Source: an uncultured Ruminococcus sp. (GTDB taxonomy: Bacteria; Bacillota; Clostridia; Lachnospirales; Lachnospiraceae). From it: 64,000 nt of DNA. This document shows, one piece after another, positions 26,830-37,048 of the stretch (the stretch's first letter is position 1; the number at the start of each line of letters is the position of its first letter). Under the pieces are notes generated by a model, which was not told the DNA's origin, did no database searches, and was given only the letters and a program-made list of their open reading frames with translations. The position numbers were made by a program, and so were the translations under genes. The DNA is taken from contig FMEL01000011.1 in the NCBI GenBank assembly GCA_900066355.1, forward strand, positions 62,001 to 126,000, in the 5' to 3' direction.

Positions 26830-28716
26830 ATGGGAGAGAAGTTGCAGTTTACAGAGCTGGATCAGTATCTGTTCGGACAGGGAACCCATTATGATATTTA
26901 TAAAAAGCTCGGAGCGCATCCTACGATGCGGGGACGCAAAAAAGGTGTCTATTTTGCGGTGTGGGCACCGAATGCCAGATCTGTTTCTGTAGTGGGTGAT
27001 TTTAATGAATGGGATATTCAGAAGAACCCAATGCAGAAGACAGGACCGATCGGAGTCTATGAGACTTTTATACCTGAGGCAAAGATTGGTGACCTTTATA
27101 AATTTTATATTATCGGTTATCACGGTGAGGAAATTTACAAAGCCGATCCATATGGCAATGAAGCGGAGCTTCGTCCGGGAACAGCATCCAGAATTACAGA
27201 TATTTCCGGTTATAAATGGAAAGATACTACCTGGATGAAACACCGTCCGGAATTTAATGAGAAAAAGAGTCCGATGGCAATTTATGAAGTTCATCCCGGT
27301 TCATGGAAGAAACATGAAGCAAAGGATGAGGACGATCCAGGATTTTACAATTATCGCGAACTGGCACATGAGCTGGCTGCTTATGTGAAGAAAATGGGCT
27401 ATACCCATGTCGAACTGATGGGAATTGCAGAGCACCCGTTTGACGGCTCCTGGGGCTATCAGGTAACCGGTTATTATGCACCGACTTCCCGCTACGGAAC
27501 AGCAGAAGATTTCAAATATATGATAGATTATCTTCATCGCAACAAGATAGGTGTTATTCTTGACTGGGTTCCGGCACATTTCCCGAAGGATGCACACGGA
27601 CTTGCAAACTTTGACGGAACGGCTGTTTATGAACATGAAGACCCGAGACAGGGAGAGCACCCGGATTGGGGAACGAAGATTTACAACTACGGCCGGCCGG
27701 AGGTCAAAAACTTTCTGATCGCCAATGCGCTTTTCTGGATAGAGGAATGCCACGTAGACGGTCTGCGTGTCGATGCGGTTGCATCCATGCTGTATCTGGA
27801 TTACGGCAAGAAAGATGGGGAATGGGTTGCCAATAAATATGGTGACAACAAAAATCTCGAAGCAATCGAATTTTTCAAACATCTGAATACAGTTGTGCTT
27901 GGCAGGAATCATGGTACTGTCATGATTGCAGAGGAATCAACGGCATGGCCGCTGGTTACCGGTAAGGCAGAGGACGGTGGACTCGGTTTCTCGCTGAAGT
28001 GGAATATGGGATGGATGAACGATTTCCTTGAATACATGAAGCTGGATCCGTATTTCCGTAAAGACAATCACAATAAGATGACCTTCTCCATGACGTATGC
28101 ATACAGTGAAAATTATGTACTTGTTATTTCTCATGATGAGGTTGTTCATCTGAAATGCTCAATGCTCAACAAGATGCCTGGATATCCGGATGATAAGTTC
28201 CGTAATCTGAAAGCTGCATATGCGTTTATGCTGTTCCATCCGGGCAAGAAACTTCTGTTTATGGGGCAGGAGTTCGGTCAGCTCCGTGAATGGAGTGAGG
28301 AGAGAGAACTTGACTGGTATCTCCTGAAAGAAGAAAAGCATCAGGATCTTCAGAACTTTGTGAAGACACTTCTTCATATGTATACGAAGTACCCGGCATT
28401 ATATGCTGCGGATAACGATCCGGAAGGTTTTGAATGGATCAATGCGGATGATTCATACAGAAGCATTTTCAGCCTGATAAGAAAATCACCGACGAAGCGA
28501 AATAATCTTCTGTTTGTGGTAAACTACACACCGGTCGACAGACCAGACTATCGTGTAGGTGTTCCGAAGAAAAAACAGTACAAGCTGATCATGGATGAAA
28601 ACGGACTCCTCGACAAACCAAAGATTTTTAAAGCAGAAGAACAGGAATGCGATCACAGAGAATATTCGTTCAATTATTCTCTCCCGGGATATGGAGTCGC
28701 AGTATTTACTTATTAA
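26830..28716 (+). CDS. glgB: 1,4-alpha-glucan branching enzyme
   Basis: A 628-residue GH13 enzyme that introduces alpha-1,6 branches into glycogen. An N-terminal CBM48-type beta-sandwich (about residues 35-125) precedes the catalytic barrel. The nucleophile is Asp315 in GLRVDAVAS and the acid/base is Glu368 in MIAEES, 53 residues apart as in other GlgB proteins. SHDEVVH carries the third acidic residue. The ribosome binding site GGGAGG is nine bases before the ATG. It is monocistronic by its own promoter and downstream promoter. Confidence 0.95.
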   Translation: MGEKLQFTELDQYLFGQGTHYDIYKKLGAHPTMRGRKKGVYFAVWAPNARSVSVVGDFNEWDIQKNPMQKTGPIGVYETFIPEAKIGDLYKFYIIGYHGEEIYKADPYGNEAELRPGTASRITDISGYKWKDTTWMKHRPEFNEKKSPMAIYEVHPGSWKKHEAKDEDDPGFYNYRELAHELAAYVKKMGYTHVELMGIAEHPFDGSWGYQVTGYYAPTSRYGTAEDFKYMIDYLHRNKIGVILDWVPAHFPKDAHGLANFDGTAVYEHEDPRQGEHPDWGTKIYNYGRPEVKNFLIANALFWIEECHVDGLRVDAVASMLYLDYGKKDGEWVANKYGDNKNLEAIEFFKHLNTVVLGRNHGTVMIAEESTAWPLVTGKAEDGGLGFSLKWNMGWMNDFLEYMKLDPYFRKDNHNKMTFSMTYAYSENYVLVISHDEVVHLKCSMLNKMPGYPDDKFRNLKAAYAFMLFHPGKKLLFMGQEFGQLREWSEERELDWYLLKEEKHQDLQNFVKTLLHMYTKYPALYAADNDPEGFEWINADDSYRSIFSLIRKSPTKRNNLLFVVNYTPVDRPDYRVGVPKKKQYKLIMDENGLLDKPKIFKAEEQECDHREYSFNYSLPGYGVAVFTY

Positions 28717-28767
28717 TCCTGTACAAAAGCGAGGGTAAAATCACTGGTTAATTGTGTGTAAAAGCCA

Positions 28768-28796
28768 TTGCTTTTTCTGTGAAGATAGGTTATACT
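28768..28796 (+). promoter_or_regulatory. Promoter for the small 77-residue protein
   Basis: TTGCTT (28768-28773) and TATACT (28791-28796) with a 17-base spacer lie about 75 bases before the gene. Confidence 0.6.
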
Positions 28797-28871
28797 GAAC
28801 GCGACCGAAAGGTATGAGATAGCTAAGAAATATATAATTTAAATAATAAAATTCTGAAAGGAGAAACAAAA

Positions 28872-29105
28872 ATGAAAGTATCCAATATTAAAGACATTGA
28901 AAAATTCTTCGAAGTAGTAGATAGCTGCAGCGGTAAGGTAGAACTGGTAACAGGTGAAGGAGACAGACTGAACCTCAAATCCAAACTTTCCCAGTATGTA
29001 TCTCTTGCAAACATCTTCTCTGGCGGAGAAATTCCGGAACTTGAGATCGTTGCATATGAGAAAGAAGATATCGACAAACTTCTCAGCTTCATGATCAATG
29101 GCTGA
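28872..29105 (+). CDS. Conserved small hypothetical protein (77 residues)
   Basis: A soluble acidic protein with no membrane segment and mixed helix-strand content (VSNIKDIEKFFEVVDSCSGK, then LVTGEGDRLNLKSKLSQYVS). It has a good promoter, an AAAGGAGA ribosome binding site and a following hairpin, so it is a genuine monocistronic gene and probably well expressed. I do not recognise a function. It precedes the G3E GTPase genes but has a separate promoter and hairpin. Confidence 0.8.
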   Translation: MKVSNIKDIEKFFEVVDSCSGKVELVTGEGDRLNLKSKLSQYVSLANIFSGGEIPELEIVAYEKEDIDKLLSFMING

Positions 29106-29140
29106 TCTTAATGAATAATAAGAGTCTCTGTGGACATTAT

Positions 29141-29168
29141 AACCAGGGGGTATAAATGCCTCCTGGTT
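29141..29168 (+). terminator. Hairpin after the 77-residue gene
   Basis: AACCAGG (29141-29147) pairs with CCTGGTT (29162-29168), extended by three further pairs. There is no strong T-run, so termination strength is uncertain. Confidence 0.5.
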
Positions 29169-29249
29169 AAATTACGTTATGAGTTAGCGACATAAAACAA
29201 ATAAACAAGAGTTACTTTGTCTTCGGGCAGAAAGAGAGGAAATGCAACC

Positions 29250-30419
29250 ATGGAAAAAACTAAAATTGACATTATTTCCGGATTTCTTGGAGCCGGTAAA
29301 ACAACACTGATCAAAAAGCTTCTGAAAGACGCATTTCAGGGTGAGCAGGTTGTACTGATTGAAAACGAATTCGGTGAAATCGGTATTGATGGTGGTTTCC
29401 TGAAAGAAGCAGGAATTCAGATTCGCGAAATGAATTCAGGATGTATCTGCTGCTCACTGGTTGGTGATTTTGGTGCATCTCTGAAAGAAGTAATCAGCAA
29501 ATATCATCCGGACCGAATCCTGATCGAGCCATCCGGTGTCGGCAAATTATCTGATGTTATCAAGGCTGTACAGGGTGTTGAAGAAGAGACAGGACTTGTA
29601 CTGAACAGCTACACAACTGTTGTCGATGCAAAGAAATGCAAAATGTATATGAGAAACTTTGGTGAGTTCTTTAACAATCAGGTAGAATATGCCGGAGCAA
29701 TCATCATGAGCCGTACAGATATCGTAGATGAAGCGAAAGCACAGGCATCTCTGGAACTTCTCCGTGAGATCAATGCAAAAGCTGCAATCATCACTACACC
29801 GATTGAAAAACTGGACGGAAAGAAACTTCTTGATGTTATGGAACATCCGGTATCCCTTGCGCAGGAACTGATGGAAGAAGAGGAAGTATGCCCGGAATGC
29901 GGACATGTACATGAACATGGCGAACATCACCATCACGATCATGGTCATGAAGAACATGAGCATCATCATGACCATGAATGCGGATGTGGACATGATCACG
30001 ATCACGAAGAACATGAGCATCATCATGACCATGAATGCGGATGCGGACATGATCACGATCATGAAGAACATGAGCATCATCACGACCATGACCATGAATG
30101 TGGATGCGGACATGATCATCATGACCATCACCATCATCATGCAGATGAAGTATTTACAAGCTGGGGTCGTGAGACAATCAGGAAATTTACAAGAGAAAAT
30201 CTTGAGAAAATGCTTGAAGCTCTTTCTGCATCAGACGAGTATGGTATCATTCTTCGTGCAAAAGGTATGCTTCCGGCAGAAGATGGAACATGGATCTACT
30301 TTGATATGGTTCCTGAAGAAACAGAGATCCGCGAAGGCGCACCGGAATACACAGGCCGTCTCTGCGTAATCGGATCAAAACTGAAAGAGGACAAACTGGC
30401 TGAACTTTTTGGCCTGTAA
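29250..30419 (+). CDS. G3E (CobW/COG0523) GTPase with histidine-rich metal-binding region
   Basis: The 389-residue protein has a Walker A loop (GFLGAGKTT), the ENEFGEIGIDG switch strand and the metal-relay motif GCICC. These are hallmarks of COG0523 metal chaperones and insertases. Between the GTPase and the C-terminal CobW_C domain lies an insertion of about 80 residues of repeated His/Asp/Glu/Cys units (29911-30145). It should bind several zinc, nickel or cobalt ions. The C-terminal domain (about residues 300-389) has the usual ILRAKGMLP strand. AGAGAGGA precedes the ATG. Close linkage to a second GTPase-like gene suggests a metal-handling pair. Which metal is not determinable. Confidence 0.9.
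   Translation: MEKTKIDIISGFLGAGKTTLIKKLLKDAFQGEQVVLIENEFGEIGIDGGFLKEAGIQIREMNSGCICCSLVGDFGASLKEVISKYHPDRILIEPSGVGKLSDVIKAVQGVEEETGLVLNSYTTVVDAKKCKMYMRNFGEFFNNQVEYAGAIIMSRTDIVDEAKAQASLELLREINAKAAIITTPIEKLDGKKLLDVMEHPVSLAQELMEEEEVCPECGHVHEHGEHHHHDHGHEEHEHHHDHECGCGHDHDHEEHEHHHDHECGCGHDHDHEEHEHHHDHDHECGCGHDHHDHHHHHADEVFTSWGRETIRKFTRENLEKMLEALSASDEYGIILRAKGMLPAEDGTWIYFDMVPEETEIREGAPEYTGRLCVIGSKLKEDKLAELFGL
29949..30122 (+). repeat. 57-bp tandem repeat encoding His/Cys-rich units
   Basis: Copies begin at 29949, 30006 and 30063, a period of 57 bases (19 codons) that keeps the frame. Each encodes EEHEHHHDHECGCGHDHDH. The third copy has a six-base in-frame expansion (extra DH). Copies differ mainly at silent positions. 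Confidence 0.85.
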
Positions 30420-30440
30420 TGATGGAGGATAATACAGATC

Positions 30441-31394
30441 ATGAATGAAATCACAGTACCGATTTATTTAATGACCGGTTTTCTGGAGAGCGGTAAAACA
30501 TCGTTCTTAAGCTTCACGATCCAGCAGGATTATTTTCATACAGACGGAAAAACACTTCTGATCCTCTGTGAAGAGGGCGAAGAAGAATATGATCCGGCAA
30601 TTCTGAAAGCAAACAATACGGTTGTGGAAGTCATCGAAAACGAAGAAGATTTTACAACAGACCGCCTTGTTGCAATGGATATTCTTCATCAGCCGGAGCG
30701 TGTCATCATAGAATATAATGGCATGTGGCTGGTAAGTAATTTTGAGAAGATGCAGCTTCCGAAAGGCTGGGGAGTCGAACAGCAGATCACATGTGTCGAT
30801 GGCAGCACTTTCCAGATGTACATGGCAAATATGAAATCCATTTTTATGGATATGATCAAAAATACAGATATGGTTATCTTTAACCGCTGCAAGAAAGAAG
30901 ATCCGCTTCCGACTTACCGCCGTGGAATCAAAGTCGCCAACCAGAGGGCCGAAGTCATTTTTGAGGATGAAGAAGGTGAACTTGGTGATATCTTCCAGGA
31001 TGAGATGCCATTCGATATGAACGCACCGGTTATCGAGATTCTGCCTGAAGATTATGGTATCTGGTTTGTTGATGCGATGGATCATCCGGAAAACTATGAA
31101 GGTAAAACTGTCAAATTCAAAGCAAGAGTCATGAAACCGCGCGGAATGGGAAGTAAATTCTTTGTTCCGGGACGTACAGCCATGACCTGTTGTGCGGACG
31201 ATACGACTTTCCTCGGCTATGTATGCAAGAGTGCTTATGCACCGAAGCTCACAGCCGGACAGTGGGTGGAAGTCACTGCAAAAGTCGGTATTGAGAAGCG
31301 TAACGAATACCAGGGCGAAGAGGGCATTGTTTTGGATGCAGAACACGTGGAGACCTGTGAGCCGCTGGCAGATGAGATGGTTTACTTTAATTAA
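30441..31394 (+). CDS. Divergent G3E-type GTPase fused to a COG3689/YcgQ-like domain
   Basis: The 317-residue protein starts like a COG0523 GTPase (PIYLMTGFLESGKTSFL; Walker A intact). It lacks the CXCC metal motif and has altered switch strands (VIEYNGMW, VIFNRCKKED). The last 125 residues resemble the C-terminal domain of TIGR03943/YcgQ proteins (KARVMKPRGMGSKFFVPGR, AMTCCADDTTFLGYVC), with a conserved Cys pair. YcgQ-like proteins are linked to metal-responsive permease pairs. The gene starts 21 bases after the metal GTPase, so a joint role in metal delivery is likely but inferred. Confidence 0.75.
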   Translation: MNEITVPIYLMTGFLESGKTSFLSFTIQQDYFHTDGKTLLILCEEGEEEYDPAILKANNTVVEVIENEEDFTTDRLVAMDILHQPERVIIEYNGMWLVSNFEKMQLPKGWGVEQQITCVDGSTFQMYMANMKSIFMDMIKNTDMVIFNRCKKEDPLPTYRRGIKVANQRAEVIFEDEEGELGDIFQDEMPFDMNAPVIEILPEDYGIWFVDAMDHPENYEGKTVKFKARVMKPRGMGSKFFVPGRTAMTCCADDTTFLGYVCKSAYAPKLTAGQWVEVTAKVGIEKRNEYQGEEGIVLDAEHVETCEPLADEMVYFN

Positions 31395-31412
31395 CACAGT
31401 GAGGAAATAACA

Positions 31413-31991
31413 ATGTATCTGATCGTAGGTTTGGGAAATCCCGGAAGGCAGTATGAAGCGACACGCCATAATATGGGATTTGATGTAATAGACAAGCTTG
31501 TGGAAGAATATCAGGTTCCGCAGGCAGGCGTGAAATTTAATGCCATGTACGGAAAGGGAAGAATCGGCGGACAGCCGGTGATCCTGATGAAACCGCTTTC
31601 CTATATGAACTTAAGCGGCGGACCGATCCGGGAGATGGCAAACTACTTCAAGATCGATCCGGAGACAGAGATGATCGTCGTTTATGATGATATTGATCTT
31701 GATCCGGGACAGCTCCGCATCCGCAAAAAAGGCAGTGCGGGCGGTCATAACGGAATCAAACACATTATACAGCAGCTCGGAACACAGAATTTTGTGCGTA
31801 TCAAAGTTGGTGTTGGTGCGAAGCCAAAGGGCTGGGATCTGGCTGATCATGTGCTGGGAAGATTTGATAAGGATGACCGTGCCCTTGTCGAAGAAGCGCA
31901 GGAGAGAGCGTGCAAAGCAGTTGAACTGATTCTGACAGACAGCGTGGACGCAGCCATGAATGAATATAACAAGAAAACGGGGAATGTATGA
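31413..31991 (+). CDS. pth: Peptidyl-tRNA hydrolase
   Basis: Pth recycles peptidyl-tRNA released from stalled ribosomes. The 192-residue protein shows the N-terminal LIVGLGNPGRQYEATRHNMG signature with the catalytic histidine. KPLSYMNLSGG, the DDIDL aspartates and GSAGGHNGIKHI follow. Its end overlaps mfd by four bases (ATGA), an arrangement often seen in Firmicutes. Confidence 0.96.
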   Translation: MYLIVGLGNPGRQYEATRHNMGFDVIDKLVEEYQVPQAGVKFNAMYGKGRIGGQPVILMKPLSYMNLSGGPIREMANYFKIDPETEMIVVYDDIDLDPGQLRIRKKGSAGGHNGIKHIIQQLGTQNFVRIKVGVGAKPKGWDLADHVLGRFDKDDRALVEEAQERACKAVELILTDSVDAAMNEYNKKTGNV

Positions 31992-34900
31992 AAACATTTT
32001 TGCAGCCTCTGCAAAGTCTTGCAGAGATCGAAGAAATTGAAAAACAGGCAAAAAAGAATCATGGAATTCTGGAAGTCAGTGGTTGTATAGAGTCCCAGAA
32101 AGCTCATCTTATGTATGGGCTTTCCGGGCTTTTTCCATCTCATCTGGTAATTGCGGCAGATGAAAAGACAGCAAAAGATCTTTACGAGGATTACCGCTTT
32201 TATGATAAGCGTGTTTATTATTATCCGGCAAAGGATCTGCTCTTCTTTCAGGCAGATATTCACGGAAACCTTCTGATACGTCAGCGCATGCAGGTTATCC
32301 GTGCGCTTCTGGAACGGCAGGAGGAGATTACGGTCGTTACCAGTATTGATGGCTGTATGGATTATCTGCTTCCGCTGGAAAAGATTGAAAAACAGCTCAT
32401 ACATTTCCGTAATGACAGTAGCCTTGATATGGACAAACTGACAGCAGCACTGGTTCATATGGGATATGAGCGCGTCGGACAGGTAGAGATGCCGGGACAG
32501 TTTTCAATAAGAGGTGGTATCATTGATATTTATTCTCTTACCGAAGAAAATCCATGGCGAATCGAACTCTGGGGAGATGAGATTGATTCCATCCGAAGCT
32601 TTGACGCACAGAGCCAGAGATCTCTGGAAAATCTGGATGAGATTATGATCTATCCGGCAGCAGAGCAGCCGATCGAAAAGGGCGAGGTTACTTTTATTGA
32701 TTATTTCAAAGACGGAGATTCGATGCTCTTTCTGGATGAATTAAATCATCTGGAAGAAAATGCGAAGGCAGTCGAAGAAGAATTTCAGCAGAGCTGCCGG
32801 AACCGTCAGGAAAAAGGTGAGACGACACTTTCCGGTAACTGGATGTGCTCCTGGGAAGAACTGTGCAAAAAGCTCAACAGACGTAACTGTATCGGGCTTT
32901 CCCTTCTTGATCCGCGTAAATCCGGATGGAAGATCACAGGACAGTTTAATCTGACCGTAAAATCTATGAATTCATACCAGAGCAGCTTTGAGCTTCTGGT
33001 GAAGGATCTGAAACAGTACAAAAAAGAGGGCTACCGGATTGTGCTTCTTTCCGGATCAAGAACCCGTGCCGAACGTCTCGCAAAAGATCTGCAGGACGAA
33101 GGTTTAAGCGCTTTTTACGGGAAAGATTCGGATCGCATTCTGGAACCTGGCGAGATCATGGTTGTTTATGGCCATGCGAGAAAAGGGTTTGAATACCCGA
33201 TGGTCAAATTTGCAGTGATCACAGAGACGGATATTTTCGGTAAAGAGCAGAAGAAGCGCAAAAAGAAAAAAGAATATAACGGAAAGCGTATTCAGGACTT
33301 TTCTGAATTGTCGATCGGCGATTTTGTTGTCCATGAAAAGCATGGACTCGGCATTTATCGTGGTATTGAAAAGGTTGCGGTCGACAAGGTTGCGAAGGAT
33401 TATATCAAGATTGAATACCGAAACGGAAGCAATCTCTATATTCTTGCAACACAGCTTGATGCACTGCAGAAATATTCCGGGGCGGAGACTGCGAAGCCCC
33501 CGAAACTGAACCGCCTCGGCGGTCAGGAATGGAAAAAGACCAAATCAAAGGTCAAAGGTGCAGTCCGAAACATTGCCCGTGAGCTGGTCGAACTTTATGC
33601 GGTACGTCAGGAAAAAGAAGGTTATGTCTGTGGCCCTGACACTGTCTGGCAGCGGGAGTTTGAAGAAATGTTTCCGTATGAGGAGACAGAGGATCAGCTC
33701 TCCGCCATCGAAGATACGAAGCGGGACATGGAAAGCACAAAGATCATGGATCGTCTTGTGTGTGGGGATGTCGGCTACGGCAAGACAGAGGTTGCACTTC
33801 GTGCCGCATTTAAAGCGGTGCAGGAGAGCCGTCAGGTAGTCTATCTCGTTCCTACAACGATTCTTGCACAGCAGATTTATAATACTTTTATTCAGCGAAT
33901 GAAAGAGTTTCCGGTACGTGTAGACCTGCTCTGCCGTTTCCGTACACCTGCACAGCAGAAAAAAACCATCGAAGATCTCAAAAAAGGGCAGGTAGATATT
34001 GTCGTAGGTACGCACCGTGTACTTTCAAAGGATGTAGAATACAAAAATTTAGGACTTCTGATCATTGATGAGGAGCAGCGTTTCGGCGTGGCCCACAAAG
34101 AAAAAATCAAGCAGCTGAAAAAAGACATCGATGTACTGACACTGACGGCAACACCGATTCCGCGAACCCTTCATATGAGTATGATCGGTATTCGTGATAT
34201 GAGTGTCCTGGAGGAGCCGCCGATGGATCGTGTGCCGATCCAGACGTACGTTATGGAGTATGATGAAGAGACCGTCCGTGAGGCGATTAACCGTGAGCTT
34301 CGAAGAGGCGGACAGGTATATTATGTTTATAACCGTGTCAATGACATTGCAGATGTGGCTGCCAGAATCGCGAAACTTCTTCCGGAGGCGAGGGTGGATT
34401 TTGCACATGGACAGATGAGCGAGCGTGAACTTGAAGCTGTTATGTTTGCATTCATCAATGGAGATATCGATGTGCTTGTTTCGACTACGATCATTGAGAC
34501 AGGCCTGGATATTTCCAATGTAAATACCATGATCATACATGATTCAGACAGATATGGACTTTCACAGCTTTATCAGCTGCGAGGAAGAATCGGACGCTCA
34601 AACCGTACGGCATATGCGTTTCTGATGTACCGCAGAAATACCATGCTGAAAGAAACAGCAGAAAAGCGTCTGTCAGCGATTCGCGAATATACGGATCTCG
34701 GAAGCGGATTCAAGATTGCGATGCGTGATCTGGAGCTTCGAGGAGCGGGAAACCTTCTCGGCGCGGAGCAGCATGGACATATGAATGCGGTCGGTTATGA
34801 CCTTTACTGTAAGATGCTCAGCGAGGCGGTCAAAGAAGCGAAGGGCATTCACACGATGGAAGATTTCGAGACAACGATCGATCTGAACATGGATGCATTT

Positions 34901-35314
34901 ATACCGGATTCTTATATCAGCAACGAATATCAGAAGCTGGATATTTACAAACGAATCGCCGGGATCGAGACGCAGCAGGATTATGACGATATGCTGGAAG
35001 AACTTTTGGACCGTTTTGGCGAGATGCCAAAGGCAGTAATGAACCTGCTTTCCATTGCGAGGATGAAAGCGCTTGCACATCGCTGTTATGTGACAGAAAT
35101 CAAACAGATCGGAAGAGATATGAAGATCACTTTGTATGAAAATGCAAAACTGAATCCGGTTGGATTCCCTGCACTGATGCAGAAATACAGACGCGGTCTT
35201 CAGTTCAAAAACGAGCAGGAACCGAAGATTTTATTTACACCGGAGGGAAGCGGAAATGTGCTGACAGCCCTTACGGATCTGCTGACAGAGCTTGAACAGC
35301 TTGTAGAAGAATAA
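31988..35314 (+). CDS. mfd: Transcription-repair coupling factor
   Basis: Mfd removes RNA polymerase stalled at DNA lesions and recruits UvrA. The 1108-residue protein has the UvrB-like N-terminal domains and a CarD-like RNA-polymerase interaction domain ([19 protein letters not shown], near residue 440). The RecG-like translocase follows, with Walker [10 protein letters not shown] and Walker B DEEQRFG, then the C-terminal TRCF domain. Its start is translationally coupled to pth. Confidence 0.97.
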   Translation: MKTFLQPLQSLAEIEEIEKQAKKNHGILEVSGCIESQKAHLMYGLSGLFPSHLVIAADEKTAKDLYEDYRFYDKRVYYYPAKDLLFFQADIHGNLLIRQRMQVIRALLERQEEITVVTSIDGCMDYLLPLEKIEKQLIHFRNDSSLDMDKLTAALVHMGYERVGQVEMPGQFSIRGGIIDIYSLTEENPWRIELWGDEIDSIRSFDAQSQRSLENLDEIMIYPAAEQPIEKGEVTFIDYFKDGDSMLFLDELNHLEENAKAVEEEFQQSCRNRQEKGETTLSGNWMCSWEELCKKLNRRNCIGLSLLDPRKSGWKITGQFNLTVKSMNSYQSSFELLVKDLKQYKKEGYRIVLLSGSRTRAERLAKDLQDEGLSAFYGKDSDRILEPGEIMVVYGHARKGFEYPMVKFAVITETDIFGKEQKKRKKKKEYNGKRIQDFSELSIGDFVVHEKHGLGIYRGIEKVAVDKVAKDYIKIEYRNGSNLYILATQLDALQKYSGAETAKPPKLNRLGGQEWKKTKSKVKGAVRNIARELVELYAVRQEKEGYVCGPDTVWQREFEEMFPYEETEDQLSAIEDTKRDMESTKIMDRLVCGDVGYGKTEVALRAAFKAVQESRQVVYLVPTTILAQQIYNTFIQRMKEFPVRVDLLCRFRTPAQQKKTIEDLKKGQVDIVVGTHRVLSKDVEYKNLGLLIIDEEQRFGVAHKEKIKQLKKDIDVLTLTATPIPRTLHMSMIGIRDMSVLEEPPMDRVPIQTYVMEYDEETVREAINRELRRGGQVYYVYNRVNDIADVAARIAKLLPEARVDFAHGQMSERELEAVMFAFINGDIDVLVSTTIIETGLDISNVNTMIIHDSDRYGLSQLYQLRGRIGRSNRTAYAFLMYRRNTMLKETAEKRLSAIREYTDLGSGFKIAMRDLELRGAGNLLGAEQHGHMNAVGYDLYCKMLSEAVKEAKGIHTMEDFETTIDLNMDAFIPDSYISNEYQKLDIYKRIAGIETQQDYDDMLEELLDRFGEMPKAVMNLLSIARMKALAHRCYVTEIKQIGRDMKITLYENAKLNPVGFPALMQKYRRGLQFKNEQEPKILFTPEGSGNVLTALTDLLTELEQLVEE

Positions 35315-35327
35315 AACCGGCTGCATG

Positions 35328-35412
35328 AAGAGTATAAACTGTGAAATATCAGTGAAAATAGCTGGTTTTTGTGATTTTTCTTGCCCTGTCGAGGAAAAAA
35401 GTTTATACTCTT
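35328..35412. repeat. Long-range 13-bp inverted repeat spanning foldase promoter
   Basis: AAGAGTATAAACT (35328-35340) and AGTTTATACTCTT (35400-35412) are perfect complements 59 bases apart. The right arm contains the -10 box of the foldase promoter. Outer short arms GCATGAA (35323-35329) and TTCATGC (35424-35430) also match. Also, AAAACCGGCT just after the mfd stop can pair with AGCTGGTTTT (about 35360-35369) as a loose terminator. Confidence 0.6.
35381..35409 (+). promoter_or_regulatory. Promoter for PrsA/FKBP foldase
   Basis: TTGCCC (35381-35386) and TATACT (35404-35409) have a 17-base spacer. The -10 box lies within the right arm of the 13-bp inverted repeat, which suggests control at this site. 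Confidence 0.6.
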
Positions 35413-35446
35413 ATTTATATGAATTCATGCAGTGATGGAGGATAAA

Positions 35447-36940
35447 ATGAAAACAATGACAAAGAAAACAGCAGTTGTAGCGCTTGCCGGTGTGATGGCA
35501 GCAGGAATGCTCACAGGCTGTGGTGAAAAAGAATTAGATGGAACAAAGACAGTTGCAACTGTAGATGGTACAGAGATCCCGCTTGGTATGTTAAGCCTTT
35601 CTGTCAGAGAGGGTCAGGCGCAGGCAGAGGCGATGTACAAGAGCTTTATGGGCGGATCTGATTATTCTATCTGGGGTACAGAGGCAGAGGAAGGCAAGAC
35701 TTATGGCGAGCAGGCAGTGGAGCAGGCTCTGGAAGATATTGAGTTGATGTGTATCCTTAAGGAAAAAGCAGCTGATTATGATGTAGAGATCACAGAAGAT
35801 GACGAGAAGGCAATCGCCGATGCGGCAGCAGCCTTTATGAGCGCAAATACAGAAGACACCCTGAAAACTCTGGCAGTTACAGAAGATCAGGTGAAGACAT
35901 ATCTGGAACTTGAGACATATAAGAGCAGAATGCATGATCCGATCATTGCTGATGTAGACAAGAATGTTTCTGATGAGGAAGCACAGCAGTCTTCTTTTAA
36001 CTATGTAAGCATCAGTACATCTGACCTGAGCGATGATGAGATCAAACAGAAAAAAGAAGATGCGCAGAAGATCCTTGACGGACTGAATGCAGATCCAGAT
36101 GGAGATTTCGGTGAAATTGCAAAATCCGTAGATGACTCTTATACAGTACTGAGCGGTTCTTTTGATACAAATGAAGATGCGTCAGAAGAGGAATCTGATG
36201 ACGAAGATGAGACTACAGCATCTTCCAGTAATTATCCGGATGAGGTAATGAAAGTTCTCCGTACACTGAAAGACGGCGAAGTCGGCCCGGATGTTATTGA
36301 GGCAGATTCTGCTTACTACGTAGTCAAACTTGACAAAGTAAACGACGAAGATGCGACAGCTACAAAGAAAGAATCCATTATCTCTACCAGAGAAAATGAG
36401 CTGTATACAGAGACTACAGACAAATGGATGGATGAAGCTGACATCAAAGTTGAGAAGAAAGTTCTGAAGACACTGAAAGTTACAGACAATCATAAATTCA
36501 CAATTCAGACAGCAGCAGAAGACACTACAGACGAGACAGCAGAAGTAACTGAAACACCAGAGGTAACAGAAGCAGCAGACGCTACTGAGACACCGGAGGT
36601 AACGGAAGCAGCAGATGCTACAGCTACTCCGGAAGTTACAGAAGCACCTTCCTATGACACTGATTCATCCCTTGAAGTCAAAGATGGCGATACAGTCAAT
36701 ATTGACTATGTAGGAAAGATTGACGATGTTGCATTTGACGGTGGAAGTACAGACGGAAATGGTACAGATCTGGTAATCGGTTCCGGTTCATACATTGATA
36801 ACTTCGAAGAGCAGCTGATCGGTGCACATCCTGGGGATGAAGTAGAAGTAAAAGTTACTTTCCCGGATGATTATCAGGCAACAGATCTTGCAGGAAAAGA
36901 AGCAGTATTTGATGTCACTGTAAACGGAATCTACGAATAA
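35447..36940 (+). CDS. Secreted peptidyl-prolyl isomerase/foldase lipoprotein with C-terminal FKBP domain
   Basis: The 497-residue protein has a lipoprotein signal peptide (lipobox LTGC) and a SurA/PrsA-like helical chaperone region (about residues 25-350). A Thr/Pro/Glu linker with three [15 protein letters not shown] repeats follows. The C-terminal FKBP domain (about residues 405-497; [20 protein letters not shown] and [13 protein letters not shown]) is complete. It should fold exported proteins at the membrane surface. The ATG at 35447 has GGAGG close upstream; an earlier ATG at 35432 would spoil the signal peptide. It is the second surface foldase in the window after 22723-24021. Confidence 0.85.
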   Translation: MKTMTKKTAVVALAGVMAAGMLTGCGEKELDGTKTVATVDGTEIPLGMLSLSVREGQAQAEAMYKSFMGGSDYSIWGTEAEEGKTYGEQAVEQALEDIELMCILKEKAADYDVEITEDDEKAIADAAAAFMSANTEDTLKTLAVTEDQVKTYLELETYKSRMHDPIIADVDKNVSDEEAQQSSFNYVSISTSDLSDDEIKQKKEDAQKILDGLNADPDGDFGEIAKSVDDSYTVLSGSFDTNEDASEEESDDEDETTASSSNYPDEVMKVLRTLKDGEVGPDVIEADSAYYVVKLDKVNDEDATATKKESIISTRENELYTETTDKWMDEADIKVEKKVLKTLKVTDNHKFTIQTAAEDTTDETAEVTETPEVTEAADATETPEVTEAADATATPEVTEAPSYDTDSSLEVKDGDTVNIDYVGKIDDVAFDGGSTDGNGTDLVIGSGSYIDNFEEQLIGAHPGDEVEVKVTFPDDYQATDLAGKEAVFDVTVNGIYE

Positions 36941-36956
36941 TCAAATAAGATAAACA

Positions 36957-36993
36957 TAAAAAGGATGGCAGGAAAACCTGTCATCCTTTTTAA
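36957..36993 (+). terminator. Strong intrinsic terminator
   Basis: AAAAGGATGGCAGG pairs with CCTGTCATCCTTTT around a four-base loop, followed by T residues, 17 bases after the foldase stop. Confidence 0.9.
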
Positions 36994-37048
36994 CTTTATA
37001 GGAGCGTGCTCAGCAAAGCAAAAAAACTTATATTGTTTGTTTCTAATG

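Noticed and set aside
29949..30122. Possible CRISPR-like array
   Set aside because: The repeats are directly tandem, in frame, without unique spacers, and encode a protein segment.
29547..30140. Long minus-strand frame rich in Met/Val opposite the His-rich repeat
   Set aside because: It is the reverse complement of the His/Asp repeat codons, has no ribosome binding site and no family similarity.
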